This document shows, in pieces, positions 1 to 5,047 of a stretch of DNA of 5,979 bases (position 1 is the stretch's first letter; each line of letters begins with the position of its first letter). The notes under the pieces are model-generated. The model was not told where the DNA came from. It searched no databases and saw only the letters and a list, made by a program, of their open reading frames with translations. The position numbers and the translations under genes were made by a program. The stretch covers positions 1 through 5,979 of the forward strand of contig CALXSA010000055.1 of NCBI GenBank assembly GCA_944390995.1, in the 5' to 3' direction. Source of the DNA: an uncultured Clostridia bacterium. GTDB taxonomy: Bacteria; Bacillota_A; Clostridia; TANB77; CAG-508.

Positions 1-523
1 TTGTCGCTACTAGTCTGTTTTTTACTGCATTTTGCTTTCTTACTAATTCTGCTCTTGTATTTGATAAATTTCTTAATTCTGCCCATACTCCTTCTGGTAA
101 ATATGGCTCAAAATATCTTGCATCCTTTATTAGTCTAGCTATTGTCATACAGTCCTTCTTATCATTCTTTGTCTGGCAATTATCATCAAATTCTTTTGAT
201 TTCTTTACGTGGTGTGGATTTACTGTTACTACTTTTATCCAGTCTATTTTCTTTAAATATCTTGCACAACCCTTCCAATAATGCCCTGTCGGCTCCATTC
301 CTATTATTACTTTTTTAAAATTTAACATCGTTAGAACATTTTTTACTGTTTCTACTAGACTTTTGAAGCCTATTTTGTTATTATTAAAAGAGAAAGGGTT
401 TTTTATTTCCTTTCCATTTGGTAGGATTATTCCTGCCCAATGTACATTTTTTGCTATGTCTATTCCTACGATTGCATCTGTGTTTTCGATAGCATTAAAT
501 TTCGAATTTTGTGATTTTGACAT
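1..523 (-). CDS. IS110-family transposase (DEDD recombinase), N-terminal part, runs off the window
   Basis: This reading frame starts at ATG (523-521) and stays open to the left edge, giving 174 residues; the C-terminal half is outside the window. IS110-family enzymes are RuvC-like DEDD recombinases that move the element through a circular intermediate. The sequence shows the expected N-terminal domain: GIDIAK with Asp22, MEPTGHYW with Glu77, and a TKNDKKD segment supplying Asp121 and Asp124, followed by the usual TIARLIKDARYFEPYLPEG stretch and a helical RNLSNTRAELVRKQNAVKNR segment. A strong Shine-Dalgarno (GGAGGT, 531-536 on the plus numbering) lies 7-8 bases before the ATG, which fixes the start. 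All four acidic residues are present and there is no internal stop, so this part is intact. Whether the Ser-containing C-terminal domain (Tnp_20) is also intact cannot be seen. The family call is firm; the IS110 versus IS1111 subgroup is not resolved. Confidence 0.93.
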   Translation of the reverse strand, partial: MSKSQNSKFNAIENTDAIVGIDIAKNVHWAGIILPNGKEIKNPFSFNNNKIGFKSLVETVKNVLTMLNFKKVIIGMEPTGHYWKGCARYLKKIDWIKVVTVNPHHVKKSKEFDDNCQTKNDKKDCMTIARLIKDARYFEPYLPEGVWAELRNLSNTRAELVRKQNAVKNRLVAT

Positions 524-545
524 TATTCTTACCTCCAATATATTA

Positions 546-585
546 ATTTCATAGACTTTTCGTTTTACCTTGTCTATATTGAAAT
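546..585 (-). other. Bulged inverted repeat in the transposase leader
   Basis: Reading the minus strand, ATTTC (585-581), a three-base bulge AAT (580-578) and ATAGAC (577-572) pair with GTCTAT (556-551) and GAAAT (550-546) across a 15-base loop. That gives 11 paired bases. The outer arm overlaps the -10 box, so only the inner six-base-pair hairpin would form in RNA starting near 577. It could be a leader hairpin, a subterminal inverted repeat of the element or part of a structured RNA; the sequence alone does not say which. Confidence 0.45.
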
Positions 586-613
586 TATATATTAGGGGGT
601 ATTTTGTTGTCAA
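584..613 (-). promoter_or_regulatory. Consensus SigA-type promoter for the IS110 transposase
   Basis: On the minus strand TTGACA (613-608) is followed by an 18-base spacer and TATAAT (589-584), a perfect match to both vegetative sigma boxes. The expected transcription start is near 577, giving a leader of roughly 54 bases before the transposase ATG at 523. The spacer contains a run of five C (597-593). In IS110/IS1111 elements a strong promoter is often completed at the circle junction, so the -35 and -10 boxes may come from different sides of the element boundary; that is inference here. Confidence 0.75.
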
Positions 614-695
614 AGTTCATTTTCATTTATTACAGGATGCTCTGGTATAATATATTTTTTGACTCATGTTTCTCTTATCATACTTATGTGATTAT

Positions 696-1382
696 TTATT
701 CTCTAACTTTCTTAATATATAAATTTCCTTCTTGGTCTTTCTTTACTTTTAATACAAAATCAAATTTGTTAATCTCTGTGCACAAATAAAAATCTCTTTC
801 CGGAAAGTCTTTTTGTTTCAATTTATTGAAAAACTTAGACCCACTAGTTGTCTTTAATTTTTCAATTTCTTCTTTCATATTACTTATTGTTTTATTCTCT
901 AGCAAACTCTTTATATATCTTGCACACAATATATCTTCATCAGATGGATGCTCTCCTGGCCTACATAAGGCTACTAATGATATTTCGTCTATCTTATTTT
1001 TAAAAATGTATCTGACAATTGCTTGTGTATTTACTAAACTACCAGTTATAATCTCCTTAGCATTTATAGCTTTTACAATTCCTTGTGTTCCACAACTTGT
1101 TGTATGTATAACTGTCTTTCCAGAGAAATCAACATTTTCAATCTGTGATGGAGAATTACCATAATCAAAGTCTGGTAATATTATACCATTTCTTTCTCCT
1201 ATCAAAATAAAATTATTATCTTTTTTCTTATAATTATACGCAATTTGCATATCGCCGACAGGAATTAATTTTTTGGCTCCATTGTTAATCAAATATGGTT
1301 CAACAGTGAAAGCTCTAAATACATCTATAATAACTGCTAAGCCAGTAGCCTGTTCTGCATCGTTTACTATTTTTATATTCAA
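696..1382 (-). CDS. ComB-like protein, 2-phosphosulfolactate phosphatase family
   Basis: The product has 228 residues from a TTG start at 1382-1380. ComB is a Mg-dependent acid phosphatase that converts 2-phosphosulfolactate to sulfolactate in coenzyme M synthesis; many bacteria without coenzyme M carry homologues of unknown substrate. Family landmarks are clear: VIIDVFRAF (about 17-25), GERNGIILPDFDYGNSP (62-78), HTTSCGTQGI (93-102), GSLVNTQAI (114-122) and ALCRPGEHPSDEDILCARYI (138-157). The length is normal for the family. An ATG at 1406 would add eight residues, but AGGAGG lies 8 bases before the TTG, and the TTG start gives MNIKIVNDAEQ, the family's usual beginning, so TTG is preferred. 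The gene starts 13 bases after the NUDIX stop and is probably co-transcribed with it. The family call is strong; the actual substrate in this organism is unknown. Confidence 0.85.
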   Translation of the reverse strand: MNIKIVNDAEQATGLAVIIDVFRAFTVEPYLINNGAKKLIPVGDMQIAYNYKKKDNNFILIGERNGIILPDFDYGNSPSQIENVDFSGKTVIHTTSCGTQGIVKAINAKEIITGSLVNTQAIVRYIFKNKIDEISLVALCRPGEHPSDEDILCARYIKSLLENKTISNMKEEIEKLKTTSGSKFFNKLKQKDFPERDFYLCTEINKFDFVLKVKKDQEGNLYIKKVRE

Positions 1383-1391
1383 AACTATCTT

Positions 1392-1397
1392 CCTCCT
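1392..1397 (-). promoter_or_regulatory. Shine-Dalgarno that fixes the TTG start of the ComB-like gene
   Basis: AGGAGG on the minus strand lies 8 bases before TTG (1382-1380). It sits inside the longer frame that begins at ATG 1406 and overlaps the stop codon of the upstream NUDIX gene (1398-1396). Both facts favour the TTG start and suggest translational coupling. Confidence 0.75.
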
Positions 1398-1905
1398 AAA
1401 TATCAATTATATCAGTATTATAAAAAATTGTATCTTCAAATTTTTTGTATGTACATTCGTTATTCTGAATCATTTTTTTAAATTGTTCTAGAGTTACATA
1501 TTTACAATTCATTACTTCCCCATCATTATATTTAACATCAGTTAAAGGAATATCTTTTTTTAAAATATAAATATCTCTAAATTTATTTTTTCGTCTAAGA
1601 ATTTGGAATAACCTTAATTCGCTAGTTTGAACATCTATTCCAATTTCCTCTTTTAACTCTCGTTGTATTCCGCAAACGCTGGTTTCTCCGGCTTTCAACG
1701 CACCATGAGTTTCTTCCCATTTTCCTCCACGATTTTTTGTTAAACTTCTTTGAGTTAATAATATCTGATTTAGCGAATTTATTATGAAACAATGTACTGT
1801 TATTATATATTCATCTTCATTTAATAAGTTTATATCCTCTCTTTTTATTATTTTTCCAGTTATATTTTTGTCCTTGTTATATACATCTACTAATTCTTCT
1901 TTCAT
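1396..1905 (-). CDS. NUDIX hydrolase (IPP-isomerase-like subgroup)
   Basis: This 169-residue protein carries a complete NUDIX box, G-x5-E-x7-RE-U-x-EE-x-G-U, at Gly68-Ile90: Gly68, Glu74, Arg82, Glu83, Glu86, Glu87 and Gly89 are all present, so metal binding and catalysis should be intact. NUDIX enzymes hydrolyse nucleoside diphosphates linked to another group. The N-terminus EELVDVYNKDKNITGKIIKRE followed by a YIITVHCFIINSLNQILLTQRS strand pair resembles the subgroup annotated as isopentenyl-diphosphate isomerase-like or YfcD-like hydrolases, whose substrates are mostly unknown. The ATG at 1905 is preceded by AGGTG (1920-1916), which overlaps the restored queH stop codon. The gene follows queH and precedes the ComB-like gene at 13-base spacing, as expected in an operon. 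A substrate cannot be predicted. Confidence 0.9.
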   Translation of the reverse strand: MKEELVDVYNKDKNITGKIIKREDINLLNEDEYIITVHCFIINSLNQILLTQRSLTKNRGGKWEETHGALKAGETSVCGIQRELKEEIGIDVQTSELRLFQILRRKNKFRDIYILKKDIPLTDVKYNDGEVMNCKYVTLEQFKKMIQNNECTYKKFEDTIFYNTDIIDI

Positions 1906-1918
1906 ATATATTTATCAC

Positions 1919-1993
1919 CTAAAATACTATTTTTTTCTCCTTCTCCTTTTCAATCTGTTTCCTGTACCTATCTTCTTCTGAAAACACGCAGCC
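1919..1993 (-). pseudogene. queH: Displaced C-terminal tail of QueH in the shifted frame
   Basis: In the frame one base away from the main queH frame, these 25 codons encode GCVFSEEDRYRKQ followed by a Lys/Glu-rich end IEKEKEKKIVF and a TAG stop at 1921-1919. The first residues are the missing half of the YCGC motif conserved in QueH. The restored stop overlaps the NUDIX gene's Shine-Dalgarno and leaves 13 bases to its ATG, which is the normal arrangement for an operon, so this tail was recently part of the gene or still is. The segment has no start of its own and is not an independent gene. Confidence 0.85.
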
Positions 1994-2486
1994 GGCAGTA
2001 CTTCTGCATGTATAAGCCTATTTTTCTTGCCTTTGCTTGTCCATCTCTAAAGCCAACTCTAAAGTCTCTATAGAAGAATGTAAGTCCATATTCTTTGGCT
2101 ATTTCTTCACAAACTGCTTTTAGTTCCTCATGCCTTTGATATGGGCTAACTAAAAGAGTTGTAGTAAAGCAATCATATCCATTTTCTTTTGCGTATTTTG
2201 CTGTTTGTTCCATGCGCACCCTATAGCAATAATTCACGCATCTGTTTTGCAAGTCTCCTATTACATTCTTGCAAAATTCGTCTAGGCCATAGTCTTCTTC
2301 AAAAATTGCATTAACATTAATAGAAGCAGTATATTCCTTTAGAGTGTCTCTCCTAGTCTTATACTCTATATATGGGTGTATGTTTGGGTTGTACCAATAT
2401 ACAGTTGGTTCTATCCCTTCATTTCTTAGGCTATCTATGCAATACACACTGCATGGCGCACAACAAGTATGCATTAATAATTTCAT
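1968..2486 (-). CDS. queH: Epoxyqueuosine reductase QueH, frameshifted near the 3' end
   Basis: QueH (DUF208) reduces epoxyqueuosine to queuosine in tRNA, the last step of Q synthesis, and is a metalloenzyme dependent on conserved cysteines. The frame as read encodes 172 residues. It shows HTCCAPC (Cys8, Cys9, Cys12), YNPNIHP (32-38), NRCVNYCYRVRMEQTA (Cys83 and Cys87), FTTTLLVSPYQRHE (107-120) and FRVGFRDGQ (142-150). The end reads MQKYCRLRVFRRR, whereas the family ends in an MQKYCGC-FSEE type motif; removing one C on the minus strand (plus-strand G at 1994 or 1995) restores YCGCVFSEEDRY and runs on to a stop at 1921-1919, giving 188 residues. GGAGG at 2501-2497, ten bases before ATG 2486, supports the start. 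As read, the second cysteine of the terminal pair is lost and activity is doubtful. A sequencing or assembly error is the other explanation. Confidence 0.9.
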   Translation of the reverse strand: MKLLMHTCCAPCSVYCIDSLRNEGIEPTVYWYNPNIHPYIEYKTRRDTLKEYTASINVNAIFEEDYGLDEFCKNVIGDLQNRCVNYCYRVRMEQTAKYAKENGYDCFTTTLLVSPYQRHEELKAVCEEIAKEYGLTFFYRDFRVGFRDGQAKARKIGLYMQKYCRLRVFRRR

Positions 2487-2514
2487 TTTGGTTTAACCTC
2501 CATTTTTGTTTCGT

Positions 2515-3939
2515 TTATTCTTTCTGGTCGTTTTCCTTTTTCTCCTCAATAGTTTCTCTATTTGCATTCTTTTCTATTTGTTTTACTTCTTCCTTCTTTT
2601 CTTTTAATATAATGCTTGCTATTATCAATACACAAATAACTGATATACATAAAAGCCTGTATGTGAAATTAACGTGAGTATATGAATGTTGTTTTAAAGC
2701 TAAGTACCATACGATTGGAAAGAAAAATATTAAAATATATGGTATACATTTTTTAAAATTTTCTCCAAAGTCAACATCTTTTTTGTAATTTTTTATTGCC
2801 ATAACCATCATGTATATAATTGCAATAGCTGCTATCACAAGCATTGTTGGTCTAGATAAAAATTCTAGGTTTCTTTCAATAACATCCATTGCTCCAAATA
2901 ACTCATGACCGTTGTATATTGGTAGTTTGCTTCTAAACATTGCCTGCTGTATTGCCTGAGATACAATTGGTCTGCCATATACCAGTTCTGTTATAACCCA
3001 TTTGCTTACCCATGTTAGACCATAGCCAATACACCACATTGCTCCTATTTTTATTAATTCTAGTATGTATTTTTTTACACTGACTTTTTCCTCGTCTTTT
3101 TGTAGTAATAAGAAATACGTTATGGCAGTAAGTCCGAGTGTTACTAATGGCGCTGTTAGAAGGTCAATGAAATTAGTAACTGAGCCTACTACAAAGAAGA
3201 ACAGTCCAATGTGCTTTATTTTATCCTTTCGCAATAATAGGAATATTGAGCTTATAAATGCTACTAAAAATACAAGTATTTCATTAATCGACCTTGATAC
3301 TATAAATATGTTTACCGACAACAAGCCTATAGCAAAAATTATTCCACTCAGTAAATTTATCTTTTTGCTTAATAAGACGACTAATGTACCAGCAGTTAGT
3401 ATAGTTAGTATTAATAATACTATTCTAATTCCTTCATAGTTAAATAACGCAAGAAGCGGTCTTAGTAGTACTAAATATCCATGCCAATACCTTGCATATT
3501 CATACGAATCGTCTATGTTGTCTCCATGCATTAGTCCGTATAGCTCTTTTGTCTGGTATAAGTCTCCATTTTCTGGGTTTATATATTTTTTGTTTGCTCC
3601 TAAATTATACTGCCCATCTGGATATACCACTCTAGTCTGCCCTGGAATATAATTTTTCCTTGCAAGCATAAAACTTTCTATCGGATGATTGCTGTCTACT
3701 GAATATGCAGTATTTATCATTAGTGCTTCAGTAAATGTGAATATGTTTTCCTCTTTATATTTTAGGTCATATGTAACTTTTTCGCCTTCTTCATATAATG
3801 TTTCTGAGCTTTCTCTAACATGCTCCTCTAGCGATGAAGATGGTATCAAACTGCTTAATGTTAGGAGCACAAAGTATATACATAATAAAATAATAAATGT
3901 TAAAATAAATAATAATATTGTTCTTAATACTTTTTTCAT
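2515..3939 (-). CDS. Uncharacterised multi-spanning membrane protein, possibly GT-C-like
   Basis: I do not recognise a named family. The 474-residue product has an N-terminal membrane anchor (about 5-32), then a polar region of about 135 residues likely to face outward (33-168), about eight or nine further hydrophobic spans (roughly 172-190, 196-213, 219-237, 243-280, 297-316, 364-384, 398-416, 426-446), and a Lys/Glu-rich tail of about 28 residues. One large external loop after the first span followed by many spans recalls GT-C glycosyltransferases and related wall-polymer enzymes. Possible signature stretches are ARYWHGYLVLLRPLLALF (149-166) near the end of the loop and KQHSYTHVNFTYRLL (416-430) before the last span; His and Arg there could be functional. 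AAGGA (3953-3949) lies nine bases before the ATG. It sits between ruvB and queH, but neither function explains it. A link to surface glycans through the TagO/WecA-like gene upstream is a guess. Confidence 0.8.
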   Translation of the reverse strand: MKKVLRTILLFILTFIILLCIYFVLLTLSSLIPSSSLEEHVRESSETLYEEGEKVTYDLKYKEENIFTFTEALMINTAYSVDSNHPIESFMLARKNYIPGQTRVVYPDGQYNLGANKKYINPENGDLYQTKELYGLMHGDNIDDSYEYARYWHGYLVLLRPLLALFNYEGIRIVLLILTILTAGTLVVLLSKKINLLSGIIFAIGLLSVNIFIVSRSINEILVFLVAFISSIFLLLRKDKIKHIGLFFFVVGSVTNFIDLLTAPLVTLGLTAITYFLLLQKDEEKVSVKKYILELIKIGAMWCIGYGLTWVSKWVITELVYGRPIVSQAIQQAMFRSKLPIYNGHELFGAMDVIERNLEFLSRPTMLVIAAIAIIYMMVMAIKNYKKDVDFGENFKKCIPYILIFFFPIVWYLALKQHSYTHVNFTYRLLCISVICVLIIASIILKEKKEEVKQIEKNANRETIEEKKENDQKE

Positions 3940-4015
3940 TTTCTTCGTTCCTTTTTGGTTTTGTATACTTTGGGGCTCATTTTGTTAAATAGAGCACAAC
4001 CAAGATTGTATTTTT
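3940..4015 (-). other. Gap between ruvB and the membrane protein gene
   Basis: These 76 bases hold the Shine-Dalgarno AAGGA (3953-3949) for the membrane protein and otherwise no gene. There is no hairpin plus T-run that would end the ruvB transcript. A weak promoter-like pair (TTAACA 3988-3983, TATACA 3967-3962) has only a 15-base spacer and is not claimed. Read-through from ruvB is the simplest reading. Confidence 0.4.
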
Positions 4016-5044
4016 TTAACTTTCTTCGTAAGGTAGACCCAAATGCTCATATGCCGCTGGAAGCGCAATTCTTCCTCTTACTGTTCTTGAAATGAAACCA
4101 ATTTGTATCAAATATGGTTCATAAACGTCTTCTATTGTATCAACTTCTTCTCCAAGAGTGGTTGCAATTGTCTCTATTCCAACAGGTCTTCCTCTGTATT
4201 TTACAATAAGTGTTTCTAATATTCTTCTATCTATGTCGTCTAGTCCCAAATCGTCTATCTCGAGCTTGTTTAGTGCAATTTTTGTTATTTTCAAAACAAT
4301 GTTTCCATCTCCTAAAACCGCTGCATAGTCCCTTACTCTTTTTAAAAGCCTATTGGCAATTCTAGGTGTCCCTCTAGACCTTCTTGCAATTTCCACTGCT
4401 GACTCATTATCTATGTTTATTTCCAAAATATTCGCTGACCTTTTTACAATGGTTGTTAAATCGTCTGTGTCATACAGTTCAAGCCTATGTACTATTCCGA
4501 ACCTGTCACGAAGCGGAGTAGCAAGAGAGCCTGCTTTTGTAGTTGCACCTATTAAAGTAAACTTAGGCAAATCTAACCTTATTGACCTAGCACTAGGCCC
4601 TTTACCTATTATAATGTCTAAAGTATAATCTTCTAGCGCTGGATACAAAATTTCCTCTACGCTTTTGTTTAGTCTATGTATCTCATCAATAAAAAGCACG
4701 TCGAATTCCGATAAATTAGTAAGTAATGCTGCCAAATCTCCTGGTTTGCTAATTGCTGGCCCAGAAGTTATTTTAATGTTCGAGTTCATCTCATTTGAAA
4801 TAATGCTAGCCAAAGTTGTTTTACCAAGTCCTGGAGGACCATATAAAAGCACGTGGTCTAAAGGTTCTCCTCTTTTTTTGGCAGCCTCAATATATACCTT
4901 CATATTCTCTTTTACTTTATCTTGTCCTATATACTCGCTCAACGTTTTCGGTCTTAGCGAGTTTTCCATTCTTTCTTCATTTACATCTATAAGTTCTGGG
5001 TTAATTAAACGTTCATCATCCAACTCCAATTGTATTCCCTCCAT
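4016..5044 (-). CDS. ruvB: Holliday junction branch-migration ATPase RuvB
   Basis: RuvB is the hexameric AAA+ motor that, with RuvA, drives branch migration of Holliday junctions during recombinational repair. The 342 residues match the usual length. Visible elements in order are the N-terminal [20 protein letters not shown] segment (29-48), Walker A GPPGLGKT (69-76), Walker B LFIDEIHR (117-124), sensor 1 LIGATTKAG (164-172), LRDRFG (178-183) with the candidate arginine finger, sensor 2 [17 protein letters not shown] (225-241), and the C-terminal winged-helix domain with [10 protein letters not shown] and [21 protein letters not shown] regions. Everything needed looks intact. The ATG lies three bases after the upstream stop, so coupled translation is likely. 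That ATG has no Shine-Dalgarno of its own, whereas GGAGGG overlapping it lies 7-8 bases before a TTG at 5029-5027, which would give 337 residues; the start is therefore uncertain by five codons. ruvA and ruvC are not in the window. Confidence 0.97.
   Translation of the reverse strand: MEGIQLELDDERLINPELIDVNEERMENSLRPKTLSEYIGQDKVKENMKVYIEAAKKRGEPLDHVLLYGPPGLGKTTLASIISNEMNSNIKITSGPAISKPGDLAALLTNLSEFDVLFIDEIHRLNKSVEEILYPALEDYTLDIIIGKGPSARSIRLDLPKFTLIGATTKAGSLATPLRDRFGIVHRLELYDTDDLTTIVKRSANILEINIDNESAVEIARRSRGTPRIANRLLKRVRDYAAVLGDGNIVLKITKIALNKLEIDDLGLDDIDRRILETLIVKYRGRPVGIETIATTLGEEVDTIEDVYEPYLIQIGFISRTVRGRIALPAAYEHLGLPYEES
5037..5042 (-). promoter_or_regulatory. Shine-Dalgarno inside the first codons of ruvB, pointing to a TTG start
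   Basis: GGAGGG on the minus strand begins at the G of the annotated ATG (5044-5042) and ends seven bases before TTG (5029-5027). Upstream of the ATG there is only an A-rich stretch with no purine-rich ribosome site. Either ruvB starts at TTG, or the ATG is used by ribosomes ending the upstream gene at 5050-5048. Confidence 0.45.
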
Positions 5045-5047
5045 TTT

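Larger units (their letters stand above)
1..613 (-). mobile_element. IS110-family insertion sequence, partial; outer boundary not determined
   Basis: The element is recognised by its transposase. Its 3' end lies outside the window and its transposase-proximal end falls somewhere between the promoter and the stop codon of the ComB-like gene (about 590-695). IS110-family elements usually lack long terminal inverted repeats and need not leave a clear target duplication, so the boundary cannot be set by eye. I place the limit at the -35 box only as a working value. The insertion lies downstream of the last gene of a co-directional gene cluster and does not interrupt a recognisable gene. Confidence 0.7.
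524..695 (-). other. Non-coding region between the ComB-like gene and the IS110 transposase
   Basis: These 172 bases hold no convincing gene. They contain the transposase Shine-Dalgarno (531-536), the bulged inverted repeat (546-585), the promoter (584-613) and an imperfect palindrome at 627-650. No GC-rich hairpin followed by a T-run is present on the minus strand, so the upstream gene cluster may read through into the element. The transposase-proximal flank is where IS110-group elements carry their bridge RNA. The length available is similar to known examples, but the promoter lies inside the region rather than at its outer edge, so a bridge RNA here is possible and not demonstrated. Confidence 0.5.

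Noticed and set aside
627..660. Intrinsic terminator for the gene cluster
   Set aside because: The palindrome is weak and its T-run is on the plus strand, so it cannot terminate the minus-strand transcript; no plus-strand gene precedes it.
616..670. Very short minus-strand frames of 13-14 codons before the IS promoter
   Set aside because: They have no Shine-Dalgarno, are AT-rich and are no longer than chance allows.
363..1164. Plus-strand open frames (for example 363-554, 604-789 and 826-1164)
   Set aside because: They lie antisense to the transposase and the ComB-like gene, or in the gap between them, lack ribosome sites, and their translations are the low-complexity Phe/Ser/Ile-rich type expected of shadow frames.
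1383..1406. Eight-codon extension of the ComB-like gene to ATG 1406, overlapping the NUDIX gene
   Set aside because: The AGGAGG ribosome site lies within this extension, and the TTG start gives the family's normal N-terminus.
1985..2000. Programmed ribosomal frameshift in queH
   Set aside because: There is no slippery heptamer, stimulatory pseudoknot or internal Shine-Dalgarno visible around the shift; an indel or sequence error explains it more simply.
3962..3988. Possible promoter TTAACA / TATACA on the minus strand before the membrane protein gene
   Set aside because: The spacer is only 15 bases and both boxes are imperfect; in AT-rich DNA such pairs occur by chance.
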